64,000 bases of DNA from Bacillota bacterium (GCA_023415635.1 JAEZJV010000003.1:1-64000); one strand, 5' to 3'; positions 44,641 to 54,347 are shown, counted from the stretch's first letter. Made by a program: numbers and translations. The notes: a model not told the origin generated them from the letters alone.

Positions 44641-44676
44641 ATATCTCCCATACTGAATAGTGGGAGATATTTTTAT
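44641..44676 (+). terminator. Terminator of purA
   Basis: Perfect ten-base arms ATATCTCCCA (44641-44650) and TGGGAGATAT (44661-44670) are followed by TTTTAT. Confidence 0.9.
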
Positions 44677-44864
44677 GTAGAATTATATATAATGGTCCGT
44701 AGGGTTCCTGTCTTATAGAGATTATGGGGTCTTTGAAGTAGCATATAATGTAAGTAAATGTAATCTGGATCAGCTTGCTTCCATCACAGTATTCCATATA
44801 GACAACAGGATTATCATATGATACGATAGACATGCATTATGGACAAGAAAGAAAGGTAAGCTGG

Positions 44865-46697
44865 ATGAATTTATTAACAGTGGAGAATATGAGTAAAAGT
44901 TATACGGAGCGTATGCTTTTCGATCATGTTACATTTGGAATTGGAGAGGGTGAAAAAATCGGAATCATCGGTATCAATGGCACCGGTAAGTCCACCCTCC
45001 TTAAAATAATCGCTGGCTTAGAGGAGCCGGATGAGGGAACGGTCACAAAGGGAAAGAAGGTCAGAATCGGTTATCTGTCTCAGACGCCGGAATTTGATTA
45101 TAAGCAGTCGATACTGCAGAATGTTATGCAGGGACAGAAAGCTGAAGAGGAGTACCGTAATCTGGAGGGTGAAGCCAATGCAATGCTTATAAAGCTCGGG
45201 ATTATGGATGCGTCTGTTTCTCCAGAAAAGCTGTCCGGCGGACAGAAGAAGAGGGTTGCTTTAGTTCGTACCTTACTCACTCCCGCAGAAATCCTGGTAT
45301 TGGATGAGCCGACTAACCATCTGGATAATGAAATGGCAGAGTGGTTGGAGGATTACTTAAATAAATTCAAGGGGGCCTTCATTATGGTTACCCATGATAG
45401 ATATTTTCTGGATAAGGTTATTAATAAAATAATAGAATTAGATAAAGGGAATATCTATTCCTACCAGGCGAATTACTCCAAATTTCTAGAGCTTAAGGCG
45501 GAGCGTGAGGACATGTTATCTGCCACCGAGCGTAAGGCAAAGAGCTTATACCGAGTAGAGCTGGAATGGATGCAGCGGGGAGCAAGGGCTCGTTCCACCA
45601 AACAGAAGGCACATATTCAGCGTTTTGAGGAACTGCGTGACAGGAAAACCATCGAAGAGGATGGTAGGGTGGAGATCAATGCACTTTCTTCAAGGCTTGG
45701 GAAAAAGACGATTGAACTGAACGGTGTGGAGAAGTCCTTCGGAGACAGGAAGCTGATTAAAGATTTTACTTATATCCTGTTGCCTGGTGACAGAATAGGT
45801 ATCATTGGGCCCAACGGCTGCGGCAAGTCTACCTTACTTAATATACTGACGGGGATACTTTCTCCGGATCGTGGCAGTGTTGAGACTGGAACGACGATTA
45901 AGCTGGGGTATTTCTCCCAGGAAAATGAATATATGGATGAAAGTCTTAAGGTCATTGATTATATCAGAGATACAGCTGAATATATAAAGACCACGGAGGG
46001 CACCGCAACTGCTTCCCAGATGTGTGACCGGTTTCTCTTCCTTGGTTCCATGCAGTATACGCAGATAGCGAAGCTCTCCGGCGGTGAAAAACGCAGGCTG
46101 TATCTGCTGAAGGTTTTAATGGAGGCTCCCAATGTACTGGTACTTGACGAACCGACCAATGATCTGGATATCCGGACACTGACGATCCTGGAGGATTACT
46201 TGGATACCTATCCCGGCATAGTCATTACGGTATCCCATGATCGTTATTTTCTGGACAGGATTGCTACCAGGATCTTCTCCTTCGAAGCTGGAATGATTAA
46301 GCAATATGAGGGTAATTTCACAGATTATAAGCTGGCAAGAGGCAATCAGGAGTTGAAGGAAGGAGAAGATATCAGAACCGATGCGGCTGCTGCACCTTCT
46401 GAGGAACAGAAGGCAGCCAGTATGGCAACCTGGAAGCAGAAGAGCAATAAACCGAAATTCACCTATCAGGAACAGAAGGAATTTGATACCATCGATGAGG
46501 ATATCGAAAAGCTGGAGACTCAACTCGTAGAGACAGAGCAAGCAATTGCAAAGGAGTCGACGAATTATGCAAAGCTCCAGGAGCTGATGAAGAAGAAGGA
46601 CGAGCTCACGAAAATCCTCGAAACCAAGATGGAACGCTGGGTCTATCTGAACGGTCTGGCAGAACAGATTGAAGCAGCAAAGCTTGAGAATAGATAA
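44865..46697 (+). CDS. ABC-F family ATPase, Uup type
   Basis: The 610-residue soluble protein has two ABC domains: GINGTGKST / LSGGQKKRVAL / LVLDEPTNHLD and GPNGCGKST / LSGGEKRRLYL / LVLDEPTNDLD. A linker of charged helix stands between them and a C-terminal coiled coil (about 530-605), as in Uup. ABC-F proteins act on ribosomes or, for Uup, also on branched DNA. No membrane segments are present. ATG 44865 is preferred because GAAAGAAAGG precedes it; an in-frame ATG at 44832 has no ribosome site. A terminator follows. Confidence 0.92.
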   Translation: MNLLTVENMSKSYTERMLFDHVTFGIGEGEKIGIIGINGTGKSTLLKIIAGLEEPDEGTVTKGKKVRIGYLSQTPEFDYKQSILQNVMQGQKAEEEYRNLEGEANAMLIKLGIMDASVSPEKLSGGQKKRVALVRTLLTPAEILVLDEPTNHLDNEMAEWLEDYLNKFKGAFIMVTHDRYFLDKVINKIIELDKGNIYSYQANYSKFLELKAEREDMLSATERKAKSLYRVELEWMQRGARARSTKQKAHIQRFEELRDRKTIEEDGRVEINALSSRLGKKTIELNGVEKSFGDRKLIKDFTYILLPGDRIGIIGPNGCGKSTLLNILTGILSPDRGSVETGTTIKLGYFSQENEYMDESLKVIDYIRDTAEYIKTTEGTATASQMCDRFLFLGSMQYTQIAKLSGGEKRRLYLLKVLMEAPNVLVLDEPTNDLDIRTLTILEDYLDTYPGIVITVSHDRYFLDRIATRIFSFEAGMIKQYEGNFTDYKLARGNQELKEGEDIRTDAAAAPSEEQKAASMATWKQKSNKPKFTYQEQKEFDTIDEDIEKLETQLVETEQAIAKESTNYAKLQELMKKKDELTKILETKMERWVYLNGLAEQIEAAKLENR

Positions 46698-46702
46698 GAA
46701 AA

Positions 46703-46780
46703 GCCTACCTGTAAGATACAAGATGTTTGGAGTGCTGCTATAAAGTTGGCCCCCGGCTTCTTGCAGGTGGGCCTTTCTTT
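46703..46780 (+). terminator. Terminator of the ABC-F gene
   Basis: GCCTACCTGTAAG (46703-46715) pairs with CTTGCAGGTGGGC (46760-46772) through two G-U pairs, followed by CTTTCTTT. The loop is long. Confidence 0.6.
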
Positions 46781-46856
46781 CAGATAGATTTCTTTCTGAA
46801 GCTTTTTTCTTTCTTCGTCTGTTAGGATATGGAGATTATCACCTCGATTTATTGCT

Positions 46857-46922
46857 TATAATATATTAAGCTCTCCTTTATGCGATACAGTCATTCAAAA
46901 GCCCTGTAATCCTAAAGGAGAG
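46857..46922 (+). promoter_or_regulatory. Promoter -10 and long leader stem of the CdaR-like gene
   Basis: A TATAAT (46857-46862) without a good -35 is followed by a perfect ten-base inverted repeat: CTCTCCTTTA (46871-46880) and TAAAGGAGAG (46913-46922), with an inner ACAG/CTGT. The right arm looks like a ribosome-binding site but no start codon follows. The left arm could instead pair with the true site AAGGAGG at 46974-46980. Confidence 0.5.
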
Positions 46923-46989
46923 GTCTCATAGGTCAGCAGACAAGAGTATCGACGAGAGAATACCTGTTTTTAGAAGGAGGCCAATGCTG

Positions 46990-48141
46990 ATGAACATATC
47001 GAAAAGAAGTGCGAACTATATCGTTCAGGAAATCAGTAAGATTATCGGTGAAAGGATTAATATGATGAATGGGGATGGAATAATCATCGCCAGTAACGAT
47101 ATCGGACGGATAGGAAGCTTTCATGCTGCAGCAAAGGAATTAATTGACCAGAAGCTTCAGGAAGTGGTTGTGAAAAACGAAAGTGAATATGAGGGCGCAC
47201 ACCCTGGGCTCAATCTTGCTATCAACTTTCAGCAGGAGATTGTAGGAGTAATCGGTGTAACAGGCCCCTACGAAGAGGTCGCGAAGTACGGACACATTAT
47301 TAAAAAAATGACGGAAATTCTGCTTCTTGACCAGTATTATAAGGAGCAGCAAGATATTGATAAGCGTATTCGAGAGCGCTATTTAGATCAATGGATGTTT
47401 GGCGAAACCAAGCACATTACTCCTCAGTTTATCAAACAGGGCAGTTCCATGCAGATTGATATAACCCTGCCAAGAAGAATTATGGCGATTTCATATAAGA
47501 CAATCAAAGGCCTGGAAGCGGCTGAGGAGCAGAAAGTAATTGATTCAGCAGAACAAACCATAAGAAATATTATGATGGATATAAAAAACAGCTGCTTTCT
47601 GAAGACCGCCACGGAATTTATATGCGCTGTTCCTGATTGCTCAGATGATGATATTCTAAGGCTCGCTGAGCAAATGAAGCTTGAGGTAGAAGGCAGGTAT
47701 CCACTGATGTTTTGCTGCGGTATTGATACAGGCTGTGAAGGTTATATTTTTATCCATAACAATATTTTAAAAGCAATGAAAGCTTTAAAGACCTCCTTGC
47801 GGTCTCCGCAGAAAGGAATAAGACTTTACACAAGCATTACAATGGAAATATTTCAAAGTGAGCTTTCAGAAAATATTAAAAGAGAGTATATCATTCGGGT
47901 TTTCAGAGACAGTAATATAGAGGAGATTGACAGGTGGATACAGCTTTTGAATGTCTTTTATGAGGAAGAAGGATCAGTCAATGCCGCTGCCCAAAGGCTG
48001 CATATGCATAAAAACACATTACAGTATAGACTTAATAAAATTAGAGAACGAACGGGGTATGATCCAAGGTCAATCCGTTACTCATCTTTATTTTATAATG
48101 CAATTCATTTTTATCAGGATATTTCTTCTGGGTTGTACTAA
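46990..48141 (+). CDS. CdaR-like sugar-diacid recognition transcriptional regulator
   Basis: The 383-residue protein has an N-terminal sugar-diacid recognition domain (1 to about 135, ANYIVQEISKIIGERINMMNGDGIIIASND, GGHP-like GAHPGLNLAI). A middle domain and a C-terminal PucR-type helix-turn-helix follow (SVNAAAQRLHMHKNTLQYRLNKI). CdaR activates genes for glucarate, galactarate and glycerate use. Glycerate kinase lies directly downstream, matching the E. coli logic. ATG 46990 is chosen because it lies nine bases from AAGGAGG, while the ATG at 46984 is only three away. Confidence 0.9.
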   Translation: MNISKRSANYIVQEISKIIGERINMMNGDGIIIASNDIGRIGSFHAAAKELIDQKLQEVVVKNESEYEGAHPGLNLAINFQQEIVGVIGVTGPYEEVAKYGHIIKKMTEILLLDQYYKEQQDIDKRIRERYLDQWMFGETKHITPQFIKQGSSMQIDITLPRRIMAISYKTIKGLEAAEEQKVIDSAEQTIRNIMMDIKNSCFLKTATEFICAVPDCSDDDILRLAEQMKLEVEGRYPLMFCCGIDTGCEGYIFIHNNILKAMKALKTSLRSPQKGIRLYTSITMEIFQSELSENIKREYIIRVFRDSNIEEIDRWIQLLNVFYEEEGSVNAAAQRLHMHKNTLQYRLNKIRERTGYDPRSIRYSSLFYNAIHFYQDISSGLY

Positions 48142-48346
48142 TTCAACAATAATAGGAGGCTTTGTTTGTCCTCTGTAACATAGACGGTGCTGTTGAGATG
48201 AGATATAATAAGAAATACGAGAAGGACGCTTTATTAACCGCGTCATTGCAATCATGAATAAGTAATATGGCACATATGTCCCATGGGAAGGGCTGTGGGC
48301 AATTATATCACAATGAGACAGACTTTCACAGCAAGGAGGAAAATTC

Positions 48347-49483
48347 ATGAGTAAATTTTTGTTGATTCCGGATTCCTTTAAGGGTACCATGAGTTCAGAG
48401 GAGATCTGTTCAATCATGGAAAAAGCAGTTAGGCAAAATTATCCCGACGCTAATATCATCTCCATCCCGGTTGCGGACGGAGGGGAAGGAAGTGTAGAGG
48501 CTTTTCTTAAGGCGGTGGGTGGTGAGAAAGTCAGGCTTACTGTAAAAGGGCCTTTTTTTCAGGATATGGAGGCCTTCTACGGTATAATCGATAGGGGAAA
48601 TACAGCCATTATTGAGATGGCGGCTTGTGCAGGTTTGCCACTTGTGGAGAATAACCCTGATCCTAAAAGAACCACTACCTATGGAGTCGGACAGATGATA
48701 GAAGATGCCATAAGACGTGGCTGTCAGAAGATCATTATGGGCTTAGGCGGAAGCTGTACAAACGATGCCGGAGCCGGTGCTGCAGCTGCGCTTGGAGTTA
48801 TCTTTACGAATCATTTGGGAGAAGCCTTTATCCCTACGGGAGGGACCCTAAAGGAGATAGCTCATATCGATACATCAAAGCTTCTGCCCTCTTTGAAGGA
48901 GATAGAATTAATCACCATGTGTGACATTGATAATCCCTTGTATGGAGAAAAAGGTGCGGCATATGTATTTGCTCCTCAGAAGGGAGCAACTCCTGAGGTG
49001 GTAAAGGAACTGGATGAAGGCTTAAAGCATTTGGATCAAATTATTCAAAAGGATTTGCTGCTGTCTCTGGCAGAAATCAAGGGAGCAGGAGCAGCCGGTG
49101 GGATGGGCTGTGGAATGGTAGCATTTTTTGGTTCGACACTTCAAATGGGAATAGAGACAGTGCTTGATACAGTCAGATTTGATGAGCTTTTAAAGGATGC
49201 TGATTATGTTTTTAGCGGTGAGGGAAAAATCGATACACAGAGTATTCGCGGTAAGGTAGTCATCGGAATAGCAAAACGTACTAAGCTAGCAAATGTACCG
49301 TTAATTGCGTTTGTCGGAGATATTGGAGATGATATCGAAAAAGCCTATGAAAGAGGTGTAAGCGGAATCTTCAGTATCAATCGTGTTGCAGTAGAATATA
49401 AAGAAGCAAAAAAGCGGGCCAGAGAGGATCTCTATTTGACAGTGGACAATCTTCTGCGCTTTATGAGGGCAACAAAGAAATAG
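48347..49483 (+). CDS. Glycerate kinase (GlxK/GarK family)
   Basis: It phosphorylates D-glycerate, feeding 2- or 3-phosphoglycerate to glycolysis. The 378-residue protein matches the class I bacterial family: IPDSFKGTMSSEE at the start, PVADGGEGSVEAF, GLGGSCTNDAGAGAAAALG and SGEGKIDTQSIRGKV. AAGGAGGAA precedes the ATG. Location 205 bp after the CdaR-like regulator suggests that regulator controls it. No other diacid-catabolic genes (dehydratase, aldolase) are in the window. Confidence 0.93.
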   Translation: MSKFLLIPDSFKGTMSSEEICSIMEKAVRQNYPDANIISIPVADGGEGSVEAFLKAVGGEKVRLTVKGPFFQDMEAFYGIIDRGNTAIIEMAACAGLPLVENNPDPKRTTTYGVGQMIEDAIRRGCQKIIMGLGGSCTNDAGAGAAAALGVIFTNHLGEAFIPTGGTLKEIAHIDTSKLLPSLKEIELITMCDIDNPLYGEKGAAYVFAPQKGATPEVVKELDEGLKHLDQIIQKDLLLSLAEIKGAGAAGGMGCGMVAFFGSTLQMGIETVLDTVRFDELLKDADYVFSGEGKIDTQSIRGKVVIGIAKRTKLANVPLIAFVGDIGDDIEKAYERGVSGIFSINRVAVEYKEAKKRAREDLYLTVDNLLRFMRATKK

Positions 49484-49548
49484 CTTACGATATGGATATA
49501 ACAATCAGTTGTGAAAAGTTCATAGAGGGTAGTAATTAAAAAAGAGAG

Positions 49549-49617
49549 TTAAGCAACTAAAAGCTGATTTCTGTATTGCACAGGAGTCAGCTTAGCGCTT
49601 ATTATCTGAAGAAATAA
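49549..49617 (-). mobile_element. IS3-family transposase C-terminal remnant
   Basis: The minus strand reads SAKLTPVQYRNQLLVA and a stop at 49549-49551. TPVQYR is the characteristic C-terminal end of IS150/IS3-type OrfB integrases. Only about 22 codons survive; the upstream part is lost where the terminator at 49612 begins, and no inverted repeat pair is evident. Confidence 0.55.
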
Positions 49618-49665
49618 GGGTGTGTCTCAAACAAAACAATGTTAGTTTGAAACACACCCTTATTT
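49612..49665. terminator. Bidirectional terminator between glycerate kinase and the ABC exporter
   Basis: AATAAGGGTGTGT (49613-49625) pairs with ACACACCCTTATT (49652-49664), and CAAAC/GTTTG extends the stem. T-rich and A-rich flanks allow use on both strands. Confidence 0.8.
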
Positions 49666-49715
49666 ATTGGTTCATAATATATTTGAGCCGACTATTTCAG
49701 TAGCGATATCTTTCC

Positions 49716-51593
49716 TTATGCTGTCTGATCGAACTGTGAATTATAGAGGTTAGCATAGAAACCGCCCTTTGCAAGTAACTCTTCATGAGTACCCTGCTCC
49801 ACAATGTCGCCCTCGTTCATGACTAGAATCCAATCGGCATCCCTTATAGTGGATAGACGGTGGGCAATAATGAAGCTGGTTCTTCCCTTCATCAAACTGC
49901 CCATGGCTCGCTGTATCATGATTTCAGTTCTGGTATCTACCGAGCTCGTGGCCTCATCCAGAATTAAAATTTTAGGATCGGCTAAGATGGCTCTTGCAAT
50001 AGTTAAAAGCTGCTTCTGACCTTGAGAGACATTACTTGCTTCTTCATTCAGTATCATTTGATAGCCATCCGGCAGGGTTGAAATAAAATGATGAACATGT
50101 GCTGCTTTGGCTGCCTTAATTACCTCTTCATCCGTTGCATCCAGCTTGGAATAACGGATATTATCCATAATTGTACCGTTAAAGAGCCAGGTATCCTGCA
50201 AAACCATGCCAAAAAGCTTTCGAAGGTCACTTCGGTCGAAATCCTGAATATTGTGACTGTCAATGAGAATAGCCCCATTGTTGATGTCATAGAAGCGCAT
50301 CAGGAGCTTTACCATAGTAGTCTTACCTGCTCCGGTAGGACCGACGATAGCAATCTTCTGGCCTTTGTTTACCTTCGTACTGAAATCCTTAATAATGATC
50401 TTATCCGGATTATAACCAAAATGAACATTCTTAAATTCTACGTTTCCTTCGATTCCTTCAATGGATACGGGGTTTTCTACTGTCTGTACCTCTTCCTCTA
50501 CAGCCAGAAATTCAAATACTCTCTCAGCAGCTGCTGCGGTAGACTGGAACATATTTGCGACCTGCATCAGCTGATTAATTGGCTGTGTAAAGAGGCGGAT
50601 ATATTGGAAGAAGGATTGGATTTGCCCAACCTCGATACGACCCTTAATTGCCAGGTAACCGCCAAGGATAGCAACCCCCACATATCCGATGTTGCCGATA
50701 AATTGCATGACTGGCATCATAAGACCGGAAAGAAACTGCGATTTCCAGGCGGACTCATAAAGCTTCTCATTCTTTTCTGTAAATTCTTTCATAACGTCTT
50801 CTTCTTTATTGAAAACCTTAACTATGTTATGTCCACCGTAGACCTCTTCCACCTGTCCGTTGACATGGCCGAGATATTCCTGCTGCTGCTTAAAGTATTT
50901 CTGAGACTTCTTTACGACCTTGCCGACTACCAGTCCGGAGAGAGGAAGGATTACCAAGGCCAATAATGTCAATGGGATACTGATTCTAAGCATCATGATA
51001 AGTACACCGATAATGGACACAACGGAAGTTATCAGCTGAGATAAGCTCTGATTTAAACTGGTACCCAGGGTGTCGATATCATTGGTTACTCTCGATAAAA
51101 TCTCACCATGAGAGGTAGTATCAAAATAATTCATCGGCATCCGATGTACTTTTTCCGAGATATCCTTTCGGAATTTATAGGTTACCTTCTGGGCAATACC
51201 TGTCATAATCCAGCTCTGAATAAAGGAAAACAGGGCACTTATCCCATACAGGGTAATCAAAGTAATCAAAATCCTTGCTACCTTATCAAAATCAATTCCG
51301 CCGCCGCCACCAAGCTTTCGGATTAGTCCATTAAAGATTTCTGTGGTTGCATCGCCCATGATGGTCGGGCCTATTATGGTAAAAATCGTGCTACCTATAG
51401 CAAAAACAAGCATAATAAGAAAGCCGAACCTGTATTTTGTCAGACTTGAAACCAATTTCTTCATGGTTCCTTTGAAATCCTTGGCCTTTTCCACCGGCAT
51501 CATTCCGTGAGATCCTCCGGGACCAGCACTCTGCCTTTTCCTTTCGGGAGCAGGTGTATCAGGAGCTTGCAGAATCTTATCTTTTTTACTCAT
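49716..51593 (-). CDS. Heterodimeric ABC exporter subunit, canonical Walker B
   Basis: The 625-residue protein joins six membrane helices (about 50-340) to an ATPase domain with Walker A GPTGAGKTTM, signature VSQGQKQLL, Walker B ILILDEATSSVD (catalytic Glu present) and switch IAHRLSTI. The N-terminus is a cytoplasmic Gly/Pro/Lys-rich extension. The signature has Gln in place of the usual second-position Gly (SQGQ for SGGQ), often seen in heterodimer partners. It overlaps the upstream subunit by 8 bp and is translated from an AGGAGG site. The substrate is unknown; YfiC-like multidrug or lipid export is the usual guess. Confidence 0.9.
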   Translation of the reverse strand: MSKKDKILQAPDTPAPERKRQSAGPGGSHGMMPVEKAKDFKGTMKKLVSSLTKYRFGFLIMLVFAIGSTIFTIIGPTIMGDATTEIFNGLIRKLGGGGGIDFDKVARILITLITLYGISALFSFIQSWIMTGIAQKVTYKFRKDISEKVHRMPMNYFDTTSHGEILSRVTNDIDTLGTSLNQSLSQLITSVVSIIGVLIMMLRISIPLTLLALVILPLSGLVVGKVVKKSQKYFKQQQEYLGHVNGQVEEVYGGHNIVKVFNKEEDVMKEFTEKNEKLYESAWKSQFLSGLMMPVMQFIGNIGYVGVAILGGYLAIKGRIEVGQIQSFFQYIRLFTQPINQLMQVANMFQSTAAAAERVFEFLAVEEEVQTVENPVSIEGIEGNVEFKNVHFGYNPDKIIIKDFSTKVNKGQKIAIVGPTGAGKTTMVKLLMRFYDINNGAILIDSHNIQDFDRSDLRKLFGMVLQDTWLFNGTIMDNIRYSKLDATDEEVIKAAKAAHVHHFISTLPDGYQMILNEEASNVSQGQKQLLTIARAILADPKILILDEATSSVDTRTEIMIQRAMGSLMKGRTSFIIAHRLSTIRDADWILVMNEGDIVEQGTHEELLAKGGFYANLYNSQFDQTA

Positions 51594-53820
51594 AATTCAA
51601 TTCCTCCTCTGATAATTGGGAAGAAGCAATCTGCTGATATACTTCACAATTTTTTAGTAGCTCTTTATGGGTTCCCTTTCCGACGATTCGTCCATCATCG
51701 AGAACAAGGATCTGCTCTGCATTCATAATAGTATTGATTCGCTGTGCTACAATCAGGAGGGTGCTGTCGGAAAGCTCCTCCTTTAGAGTTTTTCGAAGCT
51801 TCGAGTCTGTCTTATAATCCAGCGCTGAAAAACTATCATCAAAAATATAGAGTTCCGGCTTTTTAGCAATAGCCCTGGCAATAGAAAGTCTTTGCTTCTG
51901 ACCGCCGGATACATTGGTTCCACCCTGGGAGATGGGGGATTCGTAGCCCTCGGGCGTTGCATCGATGAATTCTTCTGCCTGTGCAATTTTGGCAGCGAGT
52001 TTTACCTCTTCTTCATCTGCTTTGGGAGCACCGTATTTAATATTAGATGCTATGGTTCCTGTAAACAGGGTACCCTTCTGAGGAATAAATCCAAGTCTTT
52101 CACGGAGCGTATGCTGCTTTATCTTGGTAATATCCACACCGTTCAGCAAAATCGTTCCACCGGTTGCATCAAAAAATCTTGGAATTAGGTTAATCAATGT
52201 TGATTTACCGCTGCCCGTACTACCAATAATTGCTGTCGTCTCACCGGGTTTGGCTGTAAAGCTGATATCGGAAAGGACATCCTCCTCTGCATTCGGGTAT
52301 CGGAAGGAGACATTTCTAAATTCCAATAGTCCACTCAAAGAGGAATTCATTGATTCTTCAGTTTCAGGATCTGAAATGGACGTATTTGTCACCAATATCT
52401 CATCAATTCGCCCTGCGGCAACTGCAGCACGAGGATAGATGATGGAGATCATCGTAAGCATCAGGAAGGACATAATAATCTGCATTGTATACTGGATAAA
52501 TGCAATCATGTCACCGACCTGCATCAATCCTGCATCAATTTTATGCGAACCGACCCAAATGATCAGAATGGAGGTTAAATTCATCAGAAGCATCAGGATA
52601 GGGAAAAGGAAGGTCATGACACGACTGACAAAGAGAGTATTTTTGGTTAAATCAACATTTGCTTTATCAAATCTTTTTTCTTCATATTTCACGGTACTGA
52701 AGGCGCGGATTACAGGAAGACCTGTAATAATTTCCCTCATGACCAGATTGATACGATCAACCAGCTTTTGCATCAGCTTGAATTTAGGCATTGCAATAAT
52801 AAGAAGAGTACCCATCAAAAGCAGGATGGCTACAACTCCCAGGATTAGAATCCAGGACATGGATACATTCGTATTGACAATTTTCATAATACCACCGATT
52901 GCCAGGATAGGGGCGTAGATTACGATACGGATCAGGATAACAATCAGGTTCTGTACCTGCTGAATATCATTGGTGCTTCGTGTGATCAGGGAGGCGGTTG
53001 AGAACTGATCCATCTCTCGATTGGAGAAGGACAGGACCTTAGTGAATACATCACTTCGTAAGTCCCGGCCCATTCTTGCAGCCACCCTGGAGGCAAAGAA
53101 GGTTACCAGGATGGAGGCTATCATCGCTACCAGCGCAATTCCTATCATCTTTAATCCAATGACCAGCAGATAATTTGTCTGAACCCGGTTAATATTCATA
53201 CCGATTGCCTGATACTCACCTTTAATATAGGTTCCGGCGCTGGAGGTTTTAATCATCGAAGGTATGGCTTCGGTCTGCTTTCGGATTTCTGTTATCACAG
53301 CGGATTTATACTCCTCAGGAAGCTTGGAAAGAATTACAAAAATATCCGTATTTCCCTGAGTCAGCTGATCGGGAAGATTTGCTAATACCATTTCCTTCAT
53401 CATAGCGTTGTCGCCTTCAAAGCCAAGTACCAGTATCATTGGAATCGACAGAGCTTCCGCAACTGTGGCTTCGTCTTCTCCATCCCAGAGCAGAAGTTCC
53501 TCTGAGCTTAAGGCAGGATATTTATCCAAATAATCATTCCATACCTTTTCTGTAACACTGTCCTGATGAAGGACAGAGAAGTGAGGGGAGATTGTATTTT
53601 TTTCATCCTCAGTCATAAACAGAGTTAAACGGTCCATCTCTGACTGACGGATCACATTTGGTACAATATCATCGATACCATTCTTGCCGATACCGACATT
53701 TATGATATCGGAAGTATAGGTAGGCAGTGACAAATCACAGGCTGCCTGTAATGTCAAGAGGAGCACAACAAACATCAGAATTGCGTTCGACTTTCTCAAG
53801 AATTTAAGTAGCTTGAACAT
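51586..53820 (-). CDS. Heterodimeric ABC exporter subunit with Asp in Walker B and large external loop
   Basis: The 744-residue partner has a first membrane helix (about 13-35), a hydrophilic insertion of about 160 residues (40-210) predicted outside, further helices, and an ATPase domain: Walker A GSTGSGKST, signature VSGGQKQRL and Walker B LYIFDDSFSALD. Its Walker B ends in Asp-Asp, so the catalytic Glu is replaced by Asp, as in the degenerate site of heterodimeric exporters such as TM287. The large external loop is characteristic of the YfiB-type subunit. It is the first ABC gene after marR (33 bp). Confidence 0.9.
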   Translation of the reverse strand: MFKLLKFLRKSNAILMFVVLLLTLQAACDLSLPTYTSDIINVGIGKNGIDDIVPNVIRQSEMDRLTLFMTEDEKNTISPHFSVLHQDSVTEKVWNDYLDKYPALSSEELLLWDGEDEATVAEALSIPMILVLGFEGDNAMMKEMVLANLPDQLTQGNTDIFVILSKLPEEYKSAVITEIRKQTEAIPSMIKTSSAGTYIKGEYQAIGMNINRVQTNYLLVIGLKMIGIALVAMIASILVTFFASRVAARMGRDLRSDVFTKVLSFSNREMDQFSTASLITRSTNDIQQVQNLIVILIRIVIYAPILAIGGIMKIVNTNVSMSWILILGVVAILLLMGTLLIIAMPKFKLMQKLVDRINLVMREIITGLPVIRAFSTVKYEEKRFDKANVDLTKNTLFVSRVMTFLFPILMLLMNLTSILIIWVGSHKIDAGLMQVGDMIAFIQYTMQIIMSFLMLTMISIIYPRAAVAAGRIDEILVTNTSISDPETEESMNSSLSGLLEFRNVSFRYPNAEEDVLSDISFTAKPGETTAIIGSTGSGKSTLINLIPRFFDATGGTILLNGVDITKIKQHTLRERLGFIPQKGTLFTGTIASNIKYGAPKADEEEVKLAAKIAQAEEFIDATPEGYESPISQGGTNVSGGQKQRLSIARAIAKKPELYIFDDSFSALDYKTDSKLRKTLKEELSDSTLLIVAQRINTIMNAEQILVLDDGRIVGKGTHKELLKNCEVYQQIASSQLSEEELNYE

Positions 53821-53853
53821 ATAATTTCCTTTCTTTTTTATGTTTTAGGGGGT

Positions 53854-54276
53854 TTAATTTAAGTTGTTACGCGCTTTCTTAATAAGATTCAGCAGGGTGT
53901 GCAATTCTTCCTCGCTGAAGTTCTGAAATAGCTGCTGGATCATAATATTAATTACGTCATCTGAATGCTCGGCAATACGTTTTCCCTCCGAAGTGAGATA
54001 GACTCGCATGATGCGTTTATCTGCTTCATCAGGTATCCGATAGACTAAATGACGAGCTTCAAGCTTATTCAGCATTCCTGTGATTGTAGCTGGTCTCACA
54101 CAGTTCTTGCTTGATAATTCCTTCTGGGTAATTCCTTCATGAGCTTTTATTATGGAAAGTAATTTGGGTTGTCCGGGATATACGTGTTTATCCCCTACTT
54201 TATGATAGCTTCGTTGATGTAACTGCTTCATGATTTCTGAGAAGATTCCCAGAATCTGCCTTACCTCATCTTTCAT
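53854..54276 (-). CDS. MarR-family transcriptional regulator
   Basis: The 140-residue protein has the MarR winged-helix core: KLLSIIKAHEGITQKELSSKNCVRPATITGMLNKLEARHLVYRIPDEADKR with the DxR wing, and dimerising helices at both ends. It begins the operon with the two ABC subunits. ATG 54276 gives the usual family length, but the AAGGAGG site lies 14 bases upstream, longer than normal. A GTG reading from 54321 has no ribosome site. A perfect operator-like palindrome overlaps the operon start, so autorepression is expected. Confidence 0.88.
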   Translation of the reverse strand: MKDEVRQILGIFSEIMKQLHQRSYHKVGDKHVYPGQPKLLSIIKAHEGITQKELSSKNCVRPATITGMLNKLEARHLVYRIPDEADKRIMRVYLTSEGKRIAEHSDDVINIMIQQLFQNFSEEELHTLLNLIKKARNNLN

Positions 54277-54347
54277 TATTTCTGATAATTCCTCCTTAAA
54301 TACTATTTCTTTAAGCACCACAGTGAATATGGCCTATACCTGTTCAA

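Noticed and set aside
44621..44833. Minus-strand frame of 70 codons downstream of purA
   Set aside because: It runs through the purA terminator hairpin and has no ribosome site. It reads a little like a protein, but nothing supports it.
46116..46721. Minus-strand open frame of 201 codons
   Set aside because: It is antisense to the C-terminal half of the ABC-F gene and is explained by that gene's codon composition.
50088..50966. Long open frame of 292 codons on the plus strand
   Set aside because: It lies antisense within the ABC exporter subunit at 49716-51593, has no ribosome site, and its translation has no domain-like pattern.
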